Shown in pieces: positions 1 to 11,900 of a stretch of DNA of 64,000 nucleotides. The stretch's first letter is position 1. Each line of letters starts with the position of its first letter. Source of the stretch: Cornus controversa (lineage: Eukaryota; Streptophyta; Magnoliopsida; Cornales; Cornaceae); assembly GCA_026545225.1 (NCBI GenBank), contig CM048853.1, positions 50,889,755 to 50,953,754 on the forward strand, read 5' to 3'. Below the pieces are notes generated by a model that saw only the letters and a program-made list of their open reading frames with translations, was not told the origin of the DNA and searched no databases. The position numbers and the translations under genes were made by a program.

Positions 1-877
1 TTTTAAAAAAATGACATTAATGTCCCTAACTTTATAAATAAGAAAGCAAACATTTATGAGATTACCAAAACTTTTGTAAAGTGAATTACAGGATATTGCT
101 TCCCTTTTCCTTTATACTCTCAAATTTTTAATTTTGACTGTTTCCATTATATATATATATATATTATGATTGTCACCATTCATTGAATTTGCATTCTACA
201 TGAGTAATTAGACATTTTTAAAATTAAAGACACCACTTATCAGTAAACTATACTAATGAATTTAAAAAAAGAATAAGAAAAAAAAGTATTAGTCATAGCA
301 TCTCCAACTTAAAATAAATCATTATCATCTTTGTCTTCATATTATATGATTCTCTATCCAATCTTTTCTATTATCTCATTTCACTTATATTTAACTTTTT
401 AAAATTATTTTTAAAACCTAAAAAGAAATGAAGTTATTAAAACTATTATAACACATTTAAAAAAGTAAAATTCAAAGACAATGGGTTAAGTGGTTTAGCA
501 TATGATACTACGTTATCACTTTAATTTTTAACTACAAGTTTGTCCAAGAAAAAAAAATGTCATGCAGCACAAAAGCATCGAATAAAATCTTAGGAATACT
601 TGAACAGAAAAAAATATATCTATATATATTTGCATGTCAAATAAAATTAGCCTAATGAACTATTAAAAGTTTGTAAATAAGGTCAACAACTTAACATTCA
701 TTAAGCGGCAATTAAATATATTTTGAAATTATTAAATCATTTTTAAGGTTAATTGCACAATATTCTCCAAAATTGTTGGAAATTTACGCATTACCCATGG
801 AACAGGGATTAATATGTAAAGTTTTTATAGTTCAAGGGAATTTTATGAAAATAATTCAAAAGGTAAATTGAGATTTT

Positions 878-919
<42 letters not shown>

Positions 920-1938
920 CACTTTGAAAGTTTACTTCTTAATCATAAATTTATTCATTAATTTTGTGGGAAGGTTTCCTAATGATAAACTTGTCAAAAG
1001 GGGATGTGTAACATTTTAAGCATTTTAAGGCTGCTAAAAATTTAGTAATGTGTAAATGTGCAATATTTTATAGTTTAGAAGATTTTATGAAAACTTAACC
1101 CAATTTTTTTTTAATGTATTTATCTTTTTATTGAAGTGAGATTATTTTTGCTGCCCTTTTACACCTTCGATATTTCGTATGCGTGGAGACTGTAGATGCA
1201 ATCAGTTTGGATACAGAAACAACAATTCCTTCGATATAAAATAGATATAAGACTAACTCGACCCATTTTGATTCAACTACTTTTCTCGAAGCAATTCTGA
1301 AGAGTATTTTCTCTATATACAAAATTTATCTTAAGTCAATTAAAACTTAATATTATTGAGTTTATATTTCACGCACCTTAAAATTGTAGAGCGTAACGCA
1401 CCATTGTACATGGCATAATCTAAATAATTTTAACGAATTAAAGCTGTGTGCAAAGTTCCAAATATGTAATTACCAAAGGGAGAACAATAGAAAAAATAAA
1501 TTATTTAAAAATTTAATTTGTTAACCAAAAATAAAATTACAAAATTACAAACAAAAAAAAAGTCTTACTTTTTATTCGATAAGACAATCAAATTTTATCA
1601 TAAATAAAAATATAATGATTTAATGGTCTTAAAAAATGAAAATTAAACTTTCTTTTATAATTCGATCTAAAAAATAAGTATTTAATAGTTAGACCATTCT
1701 TAAAATTTCTCACATGCAAGTTTTTTGAATAATTCTTTTTTCACATGCAAGTTTTTTTGAACTTACAATCTAACATTTCGCCAACTTTGTATATGAATTA
1801 TGATTCTATGAACGTGTTCTTTAAGGTGGTTCCCAATCATTAGACCGTCAAAGATAAATCATAAAACAAACGGTGGATATTAAACGATCATGCGGTGCAC
1901 GTTATGATTTGAAGGGTATAGTTAGCATGTGAGCATAC
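1..1938. other. Non-coding DNA, probable intron of the bromodomain gene
   Basis: AT-rich DNA with an (AT)n run near 880-915. It follows a clear splice donor at 1938-1937 on the minus strand, so it is most simply intron. I looked on the minus strand for the bromodomain exon expected next and saw nothing like it. The only minus-strand open frame (1128-1322) has no family features. Confidence 0.6.
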
Positions 1939-3051
1939 CTGACTCTCGAGCCGGCGCTTGAACACTGAACCGTGTTTATGCGATCGGATAATATCTAAAA
2001 AATCAATTAACGGCTCTGATTTCACCGAGCCCCGTTTGGTGGTGGCGGGACGCTCATCGCCGCCGCTGATACCGCCGGAACTTTCCATTTTCCGGCGTCT
2101 TTTCCTGATTAAACTCGCCGAGCTCTGTCCGTCGCTGCTCTCTTTCATTCCTTCTTTTGACTCTGCCGCCAAGCCCTGTAACTCGGCCGAGTCGCCGATC
2201 TTCTTCGCCTCACTCGGTTTCAACGAAGCATGTTTAGTTATTGTATCTGAGCTATCGTCGTACGAGTCTTCACCGCCTGGTTTCGAGCCGCTCAAAACCG
2301 GATCCGGTTTACCGCTGCCTGTTTCGACCGGTTCATCCGGTTCTCTTTCTTCATCCTTTACTCCGGTTTCCCGGTTCGAATTCGACTCGCCGAACGACCG
2401 GTTCTGTCGGTCAGAGTCCTCGCTGGAAACTGATTTCCCGGCGACCGGTGCTCCGTCACCGTCGTTTTTGCCGTTTTCCGATCTATCTGCCTTCAAATCC
2501 TTGTCTAGATCTGTTTTTTCATCTTTGTTTTCGGTCTCTTTCAAGCTCAGCTCGCGTTCTTCCTCTAATTTTTTCACCTTCAGCTGCAAAGACCTGTTGA
2601 ACAAACAGATCAGGAACTCTCAGATCCAAACATGAATTATACATCATTCTCTACGTATAATATACATATTTATATATACTCGAAAGTTTAAATTTCAAGA
2701 AATATAAACAGGAGATTACTGGATCGAACGATCGTATCGATGGACCTCTTGTTTGAGCTCTGCAACTCGGAGTTTTCGCAACTCCTCGAGCCAAGGAATA
2801 CTATCAACCTCACCGCCGGTTTTGGTATCATCGTGTTTGTCGTCGTCGTCTGTGTTTTCCACGAATCGGCGTTTGAGGTCATGGAATTTGTTTCTACAGG
2901 TTTGTGCGGTCAAGGGCAGAGGAAGAGAGCTTCGGCTCTGGAGTTCCATGGCGACGGAGTCCCAGTCCTTTACTCCGTGACGCTTCACGGCGCATGCTAG
3001 CAACAGTTCCTCCCAAGTCGTCCACGTCACCTTCTCTGTTGTGTTCGCCAT
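1939..3051 (-). CDS. MYB/SANT-like, bromodomain-family protein gene, 5' exons only
   Basis: Two exons are visible: 3051-2720, starting at the ATG, and 2593-1939. The intron between has donor GTAATC and acceptor CAACAG, and the frame is kept across it. Exon 1 encodes a SANT/MYB-like domain (about residues 8-60, with W10, W13 and W29 of the Trp-rich core) followed by an acidic stretch and the start of a coiled coil (LRKLRVAELKQEV). Exon 2 continues the coiled coil (LQLKVKKLEEE), then a long Ser/Glu/Gly-rich linker, a basic patch (RKRRRK) and the block LIDFLDIIRSHKHGSVFKRR. In the plant family typified by Arabidopsis At3g57980 and At2g42150, that block lies just before the bromodomain. Exon 2 ends at a good donor (CAG|GTATGC). 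The bromodomain itself, which would bind acetylated histones, is not in the window, so the gene is cut by the edge or truncated. It is probably a nuclear chromatin-associated regulator. Confidence 0.85.
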
Positions 3052-5406
3052 AATTTCTCTTATATATTCAACCTCTGTTAAATCCCTCCATTTGATTTCA
3101 AAAGCTAGGGTTTTTTTTTTCTCTTCTCCGTCTCGCTTACAGAATCTTTTCTTCTTTTAAATTTTTTTTTTATTTTTGAATGGCAAACTCAGATAGTTTT
3201 CACCTTCTTTGCTCTCTATATATGTATCTTATATGTACACACTACACATATATGGCCGCAAGAGAGGCTATCCTCTGTACTGTTTGTGTTACTCAAATAA
3301 TAATTCTCAATTCTTTTAAAATTATTATATCAACAATATATATATATATATATATGATTTGTAATTAATCATACTCGTAGAAAGAACAAATCGGTTAAAA
3401 ATTATTCAAAACTGATCATGCTAATTTGATGATTATGATCAGTTTGATTTCTTTTACATGCTTGGGACGCACTTCATGTTCTGATTCTCAATTCTTAATA
3501 GAATTATTGTCACCATTGATCAAAATGTCAAATTATGTTTTGTCATGTAACAATCATTTGATTACTAAAACAACAAATTGAATTAATTAGATAAGTTTAT
3601 TTTAGTTAAATTTTTGTAATAATTCAAATTTTATTTAAAAAGTAGGTTTACTCGCATGGTCGAAATTTGTCAAATAGCAATAATTTTCTAAATAAGTAAA
3701 TCGTCCAATAATAATCTTCAAAGTATAAATGTTGATATTTTTGTGATGGGATTGTAAAATTTGCACACGTTTTGACTTTGTAAATAAAGAAGACGGAAAC
3801 AATTATTTCTCCATATAATATTACCTTTTAAAATATGAAAATGTTACTGTGCTTTTTTCTGAAAATTTGTTTCATTTTGATAACAAAAATATAGAATTTA
3901 GAAAGAATATTATTTCTTGAAAATTTAAATAATAAGAACTAATAATTAATAAACCAAACTTTGAAGAGCAAAGAAGAAAATAGATTTTTAATTGAAAAAA
4001 TTTGTAAGTGGTCATGTTCCGACGAATCAAGAAAAGCTATGCAATCAAATTTGAAAAAATTATTAAATGGTCCATAATTATGCAATCTTGGACAATCATA
4101 AAAAAACTATGTAATAATCAATTGTGTTAATTTTATTTAACTTGTTGATTATATTATTTTGTGTGATTTCAGACTATCTAATAATTTTTTTAAAATTTAT
4201 TTAATTTTATTCTACTTTTTTATTGCATAGTGGTCCCGGTCACCTAGCAATTTATCAGCACTCAACCCGTTTCGGAGTCAAGACCTTGCTTTGCAGGGTT
4301 AAATTACCATGCTATCCTCGCAAATTATTGAAATTCCAAAAACTGTTTAATCTTCAACTACTCATGGAATTGACGAACGTGCCCTTGTAAATTCATTATC
4401 TTTTTCTTTCGGTTATGGCAAGCCCAGACGTACGAAGCCCAAACCCGGTGTTTCAACTTTCAATTTTGAACCCACGTGATGCATATGGCAAGGTTGTGGG
4501 CTGTTTTGTCTTGGTCTTATATTTTGAAATGAAGAGGGATCGATCGTTGGGGCCTATAGTGGCCCATAAAAGATCATTTTGGATTTGGGCACGAAAGGCG
4601 TTAGGTGTATAGGTGCACCTACAAATCTATTATATATATATTACTATTTTTCGTTTTTATGCCAAGTGCTATTTGGTAAAGATGAAATATTTGATTTAGA
4701 AATTATTTTTCGTGTAAATATCTTCTTTGCGATAAAAAAAAATAATTCAAAGGGCTGTTAGAGGTTCCAGCAATAGTCTCATAATTTGATCCACTAGAAA
4801 AAATGGGTTTTGAGATAAAAAAAATATTACAAATAGTTTATATCAATTATAGAATAAATCCAATAAAACGAATATGCCATCAATAAGGATCACAAGTGAC
4901 CAATAAAAAGGTATATCAGGTAGCCGATAATAGCAATCGAATATGGACTCAGTAATAAACAATTCGTCGAATTAACAAATCAAATTAAATTACAAATATT
5001 TCTTATCGGGTTGGATCCGATCTATTCAGATGCTTAATTAGGTATAAAAATGGTATGAACCATATAGACATCGTACCAATAGTTTGAAGCGCATATACTA
5101 TTCTAACGTCTAGACGAGGCCCAATCGAATATAAATAGTTGGAAAAGATTATATCCACATCCAAGTGTTAGACTATACAAGTAAATAGGAAGAAATTGAT
5201 TTCATGATCTTTTCTTTATTCTTACTTACCAGTCGCCACCTTATGATGAGAGCTTCAAACCTTGTGGACCTATATATATTCAGAATGAGTAATTTGACGA
5301 AATGGAGAGTGGAAGATGTTCATTCAATGAGTAAACTCAATCTAATCCCACATCTGTATCTGATGGATCATTTCGTTCAAATTGTTCCACTTTAGAGTCA
5401 TTATCC
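3052..5406. other. Intergenic region
   Basis: It holds the promoter and 5' UTR of the minus-strand gene that starts at 3051 and the 3' flank of the OEP40-like gene. Pyrimidine-rich 5' UTR-like sequence lies at about 3100-3180, with (TA)n at 3335-3355. I see no coding signature. The open frames at 3180, 4415 and 5204 are short and lack any family pattern. Confidence 0.6.
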
Positions 5407-6483
5407 TCAAGACTTCCATCTAACCAAGTCTGTTGAAGCCGGCGAGTTGAAAGGCTGGCCGGCACCGGTAATACCATTCACATCCATTACCTTCTCGTCA
5501 CGTGGGTAATCTTTCTTTTCTTTCTTTCCACCTACTGACATTCCACCATTTTTGCCGGAAACTCTAACTCCGGCAGCCGGAGCATATTTCCCTGCATCAA
5601 ATTCTGACCGGAGCTCATCTAAACTTTTTCTCAGCGAACCACTCTCTGCCTGTAAAACATTGAGCTCTCGCTTCACTTCCGAATACGACTCTGCCACCTC
5701 AGCGTATTTACTTAATTTAGGTTTCTGCGCCGGCTTACTATCAACACGCACGTGTTCGATTCCCATCTTGCCCAGCGTGAGGCACGGAATCTTACGAAGC
5801 CAATTCTCAGCCGTCCGATCACCGACCTGGTCGGCCGGAAATCTGACGCACCACCGTAGGTTCAACACCGCGCGGTCTCTCAACGGCAGAGCCGTCTTCG
5901 CATAGACTTCCACGCCGGAACAGAGATTCTCCATAACTCTCTCCACCGGAAAACCTTTGATCATCCCGCCGGAAAGCAAGCTGCTCACCGTCCAATTACC
6001 TCGGTTTTTCACAGGCGTTTCGTTGTTCTCAAAGAACTCCTCGTTCTCCGAGTCGCCGTCGTTCGAGTGCGGCTTGAACTTTGGCGTCGGAATGGAGGAT
6101 TGCGCGGGCAAAGCAATCCGCGAATCGACGGATCGCTTGACAGAGAAATCGCCGATCTGAGGCCTGAATCGGAGGAAGAAGGTAGGGTTTCCGTTTCCGA
6201 GGCAGTTGAACTCGGCGCTCATCGTCATCGGAGCTCCGATAGGCGACCCGAAGTGTCCGATTCCGGTCCTCAGACTGAAACCGACAGGTCTCCATGAATC
6301 GTTCGGACGATACGAGAGCTTCAACAACGGGCCAGACTCAAAGAAAGTACTGAAATTGAAAGAAAGCTCTTTACTGTCGCCAGCTTCGATTCCGGATTGG
6401 CATGGAAACCCTAATATGTTCAGAGGTACCTTCGCTCTCAAAATTGGCTTCTGATCTCCACGAAACTTTACAGAAGCTTTCAT
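5407..6483 (-). CDS. OEP40: OEP40-like chloroplast outer-envelope beta-barrel channel
   Basis: An intact, intronless frame of 358 residues. The N-terminal half (about 1-250) has alternating polar and hydrophobic strands rich in Phe and Gly (MKASVKFRGDQKPILRAKVP, then LSFNFSTFF and LKLSYRP), as expected for a beta-barrel with no helical membrane segment. A coiled-coil-like helix follows at about 260-300 (EVAESYSEVKRELNVLQAES), then a basic, low-complexity tail. From memory the closest Arabidopsis protein is At3g57990, described as OEP40, a solute channel of the chloroplast outer envelope, of similar length. The first ATG of the frame is used; it starts at the MKASVKF block typical of the family. 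The neighbouring gene also matches the Arabidopsis neighbour (At3g57980 type), which supports the call. No break or missing part is seen. OEP40 is the best match, but the function here is inferred from homology. Confidence 0.8.
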   Translation of the reverse strand: MKASVKFRGDQKPILRAKVPLNILGFPCQSGIEAGDSKELSFNFSTFFESGPLLKLSYRPNDSWRPVGFSLRTGIGHFGSPIGAPMTMSAEFNCLGNGNPTFFLRFRPQIGDFSVKRSVDSRIALPAQSSIPTPKFKPHSNDGDSENEEFFENNETPVKNRGNWTVSSLLSGGMIKGFPVERVMENLCSGVEVYAKTALPLRDRAVLNLRWCVRFPADQVGDRTAENWLRKIPCLTLGKMGIEHVRVDSKPAQKPKLSKYAEVAESYSEVKRELNVLQAESGSLRKSLDELRSEFDAGKYAPAAGVRVSGKNGGMSVGGKKEKKDYPRDEKVMDVNGITGAGQPFNSPASTDLVRWKS

Positions 6484-6580
6484 TTTAGAACCCTAAACTA
6501 AACCTTCATTGAAATACAACAGACAAGTTCGGTTGGTTTATGGAGGTTCGAAGAAATCGTTGCTAAAATTAGCGTAGGCA

Positions 6581-6598
6581 TATATATATATTTATATA
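6581..6598 (-). promoter_or_regulatory. Possible TATA region of the OEP40-like gene
   Basis: A run of TATATA lies about 100 bp upstream of the ATG at 6483 on the minus strand, a plausible distance for a plant TATA box plus a short 5' UTR. (TA)n runs are common in this window, so the call is weak. Confidence 0.3.
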
Positions 6599-7016
6599 TC
6601 TCAATTTAGTAGCTGGAATATAGCTCTCCCTGACTTTAATTGGTAGCTACCATGGAAGGTAAAACACACGAAACCGCCATTCCTGTCTTCCGAAATTACG
6701 AAAACAGAACTGGCGTGGTTGAGGTATCCGGTGGTGCACGCGATTTGGTTCAGTGGGTGCACAAGATTTGGTTTAATGCGGTTATGGGTAGTGTTAAAAA
6801 AATCGGTGGAAGTGTGTCACTAATAAATTGGTTCGAATCGTACCAAACAGTAGTACAACTCAATTAAATTCGATTCTAATTCTAAAATTAAAAATTATTG
6901 TATAATGATTCGATTTTGGTTTCAATTTCAACTCCAAGAATCGAACTATTATATAAAAAAAAATTAATTTTGAAACCAAAACCGAGATTTGAAGAGACTT
7001 TTTTATATTTCTATTT

Positions 7017-7970
7017 AATGTTATATTATTAAAATAAGATTGGTTTCATGATAAGAGTTAACAAAGTAATAGAATACAACATTGAATGAGAGTTAAACAT
7101 AATGAGACTAAAAAATAATAGAATAAAACATTAAATTAGAGAAGAAAAAAAATTCCAGTATTGTACCTAACTGATCTTTCAAGGTTTGATTCAATTTCAT
7201 GTCTCAATAGATTCAATTTCAGTTTTTAAATTAAGAAATCGTTGAAATCAGTTCCAGCTCATATTTAACCTGGAACCGTACCGAACTGAACCGTGTACAC
7301 CCCTAGTTATGGAATTAATCATAACCAAACCGCTTATAATGATTTTAAAAATATTAAAGTCGAATAGAATAAACAGTTTTAATTAGTAGAATCAAATTGA
7401 ACCACAAATAATCAATTTAATTTGATTCATTTATGTTATGCAATTTTGCACTTTCTTTTATATATATATATATATATGCAGATTAATAAAAAAAATTAAA
7501 TATATATAATTATTCTATGTATTATCATGTATGGTAAATTATATTTTTTGTACTCTTATTATGAAAATTTATAATGCATTTAATGTTATATTATTAAAAA
7601 TAAGATTGTTTTCCATAATGAGTCAAAAATAATATAATATAACATTAAATGAGAGTAAAAAACAAAAAGTCTTGCTATCGAACTCAACCAGTCTTTCACA
7701 GCTCGATTTTGTTCCATGTCTTAGCGGTTTCAGTTCTAGTTCCAAAATTAAATAATTGTTTAAATCAGTTATGATTCCGATTTAACCTAGAATCATACCT
7801 AACTGAACCTGTCGCACCCTTAATTATAAAATTAATTAGAACCAAATCGCTTATAACGATTTTAAAAATATTAAACTCAAATCGAATTAACCATTATAAT
7901 TAGTAGAATCAAATCAATCCATAAATAATAATTTTAATTCGATTCATTTATGTTCTATAGTTTTGCACTT

Positions 7971-8001
<31 letters not shown>
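7017..8001. repeat. Diverged tandem duplication of a ~0.5 kb repeat
   Basis: Two copies lie head to tail. Copy 1 (about 7017-7480) and copy 2 (about 7580-8001) share, in order, a TTATATTATTAAAA start, an ACATTRAATGAGAG block, a segment reading as degenerate GAACTGAACC boxes that ends in a CACCCCTA-like border in copy 1, a CGCTTATAAYGATTTTAAAA block and a GCACTTTCTTTTATATAT tail. The spacing between matching points is 517-565 bp, so the copies have gained indels. The ACCGAACTGAACCGTGTACACCCC border is typical of abundant plant MITE-like repeats. Confidence 0.7.
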
Positions 8002-8838
8002 ACTAAACGAGTTTGGTTTAATTCTCCTTGACTTCAAATCAAAACCAATCTCTTATAAACATTTAAAAAAAATTTAGCATTAGAAAGCCGCCTGCCAAGG
8101 ATCCTTACCTAGAAAGCACATATAGTTCTCCCAGGGTGTTATGGCGGCATCAGACACTTAGATACGTTTCAAATACATGAATACAGCTCGAACACATGTC
8201 CGATACGAAGTATCCTAAATTTTTAATATTTTATTTTCTAATTAGATACAACTTAAACACAGCATGGACACGACAATGATACGTTTTGGACGCTTCCAAA
8301 ATACGACGAGATGATTTTTTAAATTATTATTTTTCAACAAAATGGGATTCAATGCAATTTAAAATATATTGTGGATTAATTAAAAAAATAATATAAAATT
8401 TATGAAAATAAAAATAACAAATATTTAACTCGAAACTTCAAATTAGTAATTTTATTTATGATTAAATTTTTTTAGAATTGACGTGTCCCGTGTGTATGTT
8501 GTATCGCACCAGTATTACGTGTTTGTATCCGTGTTTTTCAAGACCTCACCAAATGGAACCTTCTGAGTTAGCTGATTTTAAGACAGAATGTAACGAGTTT
8601 TTTTTACAGTCCTAGAGATATTAGGTATGCAAGTAAATTGCGAAAGTAGAAGGGCTAGTTGTGTAACTACAGAGGAAAGGCCATTAATGATAACTACGTG
8701 GCTCTGAGGCTCTCTTCCGACTTGTTGGATTTGAAAAGAATAAGACCAATTACATTACATAGCTAGTGGCCTGCAGTCCATTGCGGTGAAGTACTGAGTC
8801 ATTGTTAGTACAATGGACTGGGATCTTTTGTAAGATGA

Positions 8839-8880
8839 GGCCCACTGGCCCATGTGATTTTGAGAACAACGAAACCCTAA
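8839..8880 (+). promoter_or_regulatory. Site II-like and telo-box promoter elements
   Basis: Two GGCCCA boxes (8839-8853 area) are followed by a telo-box AAACCCTAA at 8872-8880, about 80 bp upstream of the ATG at 8955. In plants this pairing is typical of promoters and leaders of growth-related and housekeeping genes. It supports transcription to the right from here. Confidence 0.45.
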
Positions 8881-8954
8881 TATGTGAAATTGTGAATTCA
8901 TGAGAACAACACATCAGCATTTTCATTTCTCTCTTAGTCACTTCGACTGAACTC

Positions 8955-11900
8955 ATGAACCAGCTGCTAGAGTGCTCTATGACCACTTCGGATGACTCCT
9001 CGTCGGCCACCAGCAACCACATCGGTACATTTTCTCTTCCTCCTATTTATCTTTCTTCTTCTTCTTCTTCTTCTTCAAAATTAAAACCTTAAAATTTCAC
9101 CATTCTAAAAATCTCTACTTCTTTTTCTTTTTTCTCTTTAACTCTTCTTCTACTCTAATTGTCTTTCATTTCCTTGAAAGTTCTCTCATTTTTCTTTTTC
9201 TTTCTGTTTTTTTTATTTTTTCTTCTTCAAAATTTTCTTGCTGCACTCAGTGTATTGGATTATAATAACCACAACCCTGCTTGCACTCATCTATGTTAGT
9301 ACCTTTTTTTCTCTTTTCTTATTCTTCTTTATTTTTTTCACTCTTCTTCAAATTTATTACTGCAACATTATGAGCTGAATGTCTATATTTTATGTTTTGA
9401 ATTTTTATTTACTGCAATTTGATTACTACACTCCTATATATATATATTTTGGCCAAGTACATGGTGTTAATTTTATTTAATATTGTTTAATCTATATTTT
9501 GGAATGAAATAGATCATCTTAGTTGAATCTTAGCTAACATGTTACAAAGTTCTCTATTCTCTAAGCGTGAGTTGTTATGTTAATTTGATTATATGCAACC
9601 AATTTTGAAACAGTTGTGGAGAAAAGAAAATTGGAGTTTACACCCCCTGTTGAGAGAAATGATGATAGTTCAAAGCAAATTCGATGCAATCAACCAATTT
9701 ATTCCAAGAAGTCTCGACGTGATTTTCGGATTCTTTTGAATGCATCAATTGATTGTATCCGGTTTCTTGTAATGCAAGAACTTGCATTTCGTGACGTTAA
9801 TGAATTTGGGGATTCAAGCATTCAAAGGGACTTTCTTCCACTTTTGCAATTTCTTGCTGATCACAATGAGGATGTTAAAGGCGTATTAAATAATGTTCCA
9901 CAAAATGTGCAACTAGATACAGATAAGCTTCAAAAAGAAATTGTTAGTGTTGCTGCAACAGAGACAGTTAGTTTTATTATCAGTGATATTGGAGATGCAT
10001 TTTTTTCTATTTTAATTGGTGATTCTCATGACAAATCATTGGAGGAGCAAATGGTTGTTGTGTTACGTTATGTGAACAAGAATGGGCATATCATTGAGCG
10101 TTTTCTTGGCATTGTACATGTTACAGATATAACTGCTCTTTCGCTCAAGACATCGATTGATGAGTTATTTTCTAAACATGGATTGAGCATTTCTAGACTG
10201 CGTGGACAAGGTTATGATGGGGTTACTAATATGCAAGGCGAGTTCAACAGTCTCAAAACGCTTATTCTGAAGGAGAATGAATCTGCTTTTTTTGTTCATT
10301 GTTTTGCTTACGAGCTTCAGTTAGCTCTTGTGGCTGTGGCAAAGAATCATATCCATTACTCTCTTTTCACCTTGGTTGCTAATGTGATGAATGTACTTCA
10401 AGCCCCATGTAATCATCGTGATATCTTTCGAGAGAAACAAGTTGTAGAAGTTATTGAAGCACTTGAACAATGCCTAAATCAAAGTACTTCTCTTAATGTT
10501 TCTGGTGACACTCGTTGGGGCCCAAACTATGACACTTTAATTTGCTTGATTACGATGTTCTCGTCTGTAATCGGTGTTCTTGAGATTATTGAAGAAGATG
10601 GATCATATTCTCAAGAGAGATATGAAGCATATAATCTGCTGGAATCAATGCAAACTTTTAGTTTTGTATTTAGTCTACATTTGATGAGAATTGTCTTAGG
10701 AATTACAAATGAATTATCAAAGGCATTACAAAGGAAAGATCAAGATATTGTGAATGTCATGTCCTTAGTTAAAGTATGTAAGCAACGACTGCAAATGATG
10801 AGAGAGGATGGATGGGATTCTTTACTTGATCAAGTTTCTTCCTTTTGTGAGAGACATGAGATTGATGTTCCAAACATGGATGATATGTTGAGTCAAGGAC
10901 GTCCACGGCGTAATGCTCGAGAAGTGACAAACTTGCATCATTATCGTGATGAGTTATTTTATAAAGTCATAGATATGCAACTTCAAGAGTTAAATAATCG
11001 TTTCACTGAGGCAAACACTGAGTTACTTCTTTGTGTGGCATGTTTATGTCCAGATGATGCATTCTTCGCTTTTAACAAGCAAAAATTAATTCGCCTTGCA
11101 CAATTTTATCCAAAAGATTTTTCTATAGCTAAGCTCATGAAACTTGATGCTCAACTTGAGAATTATATTCTTGATATGCGATCTAGTAATAGCTTTGAAG
11201 GATTGAAAGGGATTGCTGCTCTCGCAAAAAAATTGGTTGAGACAAAAAAAGACAAGGTATATTCATTGGTGTATTTGCTTGTGACGTTGGCGTTGATCTT
11301 ACCAGTGGCGTCTGCCACTGTGGAGAGGGCATTTTCAGCGATGAATATTGTAAAGAATCAATTGCCCAATCGAATGGGAGATCAATGGATGAAGGATAAC
11401 TTGGTTCTAGATATAGAAAAAGACATATTTCGTAGCATGAGTAATGAGGTTATCATGCAACGCTTTGAAATATGAGAAGCTATTGAGGACAAATGCAATT
11501 GTATTCGATGGAAATATTGTCAATCGATATTTAAGTTTTTATATTTGTCATGTTAGTTGGAAAAAAAAATATTTTATCATTTCTGTCGTTTATTTTCTGT
11601 AATGTAACTTTGTAGTTCATTAACGTTGTTCTTCAATTACTCGTCTTAAGATTGCAATTTATAACATATAATTTCTGATTTTATTTTTTCAGTCATCTCA
11701 ATTTTCCTTTTTCTTTTGTATAAGTAATTGTGTCCTATATCTGCATATTCTAGTGTGATGCCCAAAATTTTAAGAGTGACTTTGTTGGGTTACTATTTAT
11801 AGGGAAGATGATTCTAATAAATTTTGAAAATGATCTCTTCAGAACAATGAATCAAGGTGAAACTAGGTGATACAATTTTAGCATTTTTTTGAAGTCTACA

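Noticed and set aside
1958-2635. Long plus-strand open frame opposite the bromodomain-family exon
   Set aside because: It is the antisense shadow of a GC-rich exon; the minus strand carries the family motifs and splice sites.
8750-9022. 90-codon minus-strand frame
   Set aside because: It overlaps the promoter elements and candidate exon of the plus strand and shows no domain or conserved pattern.
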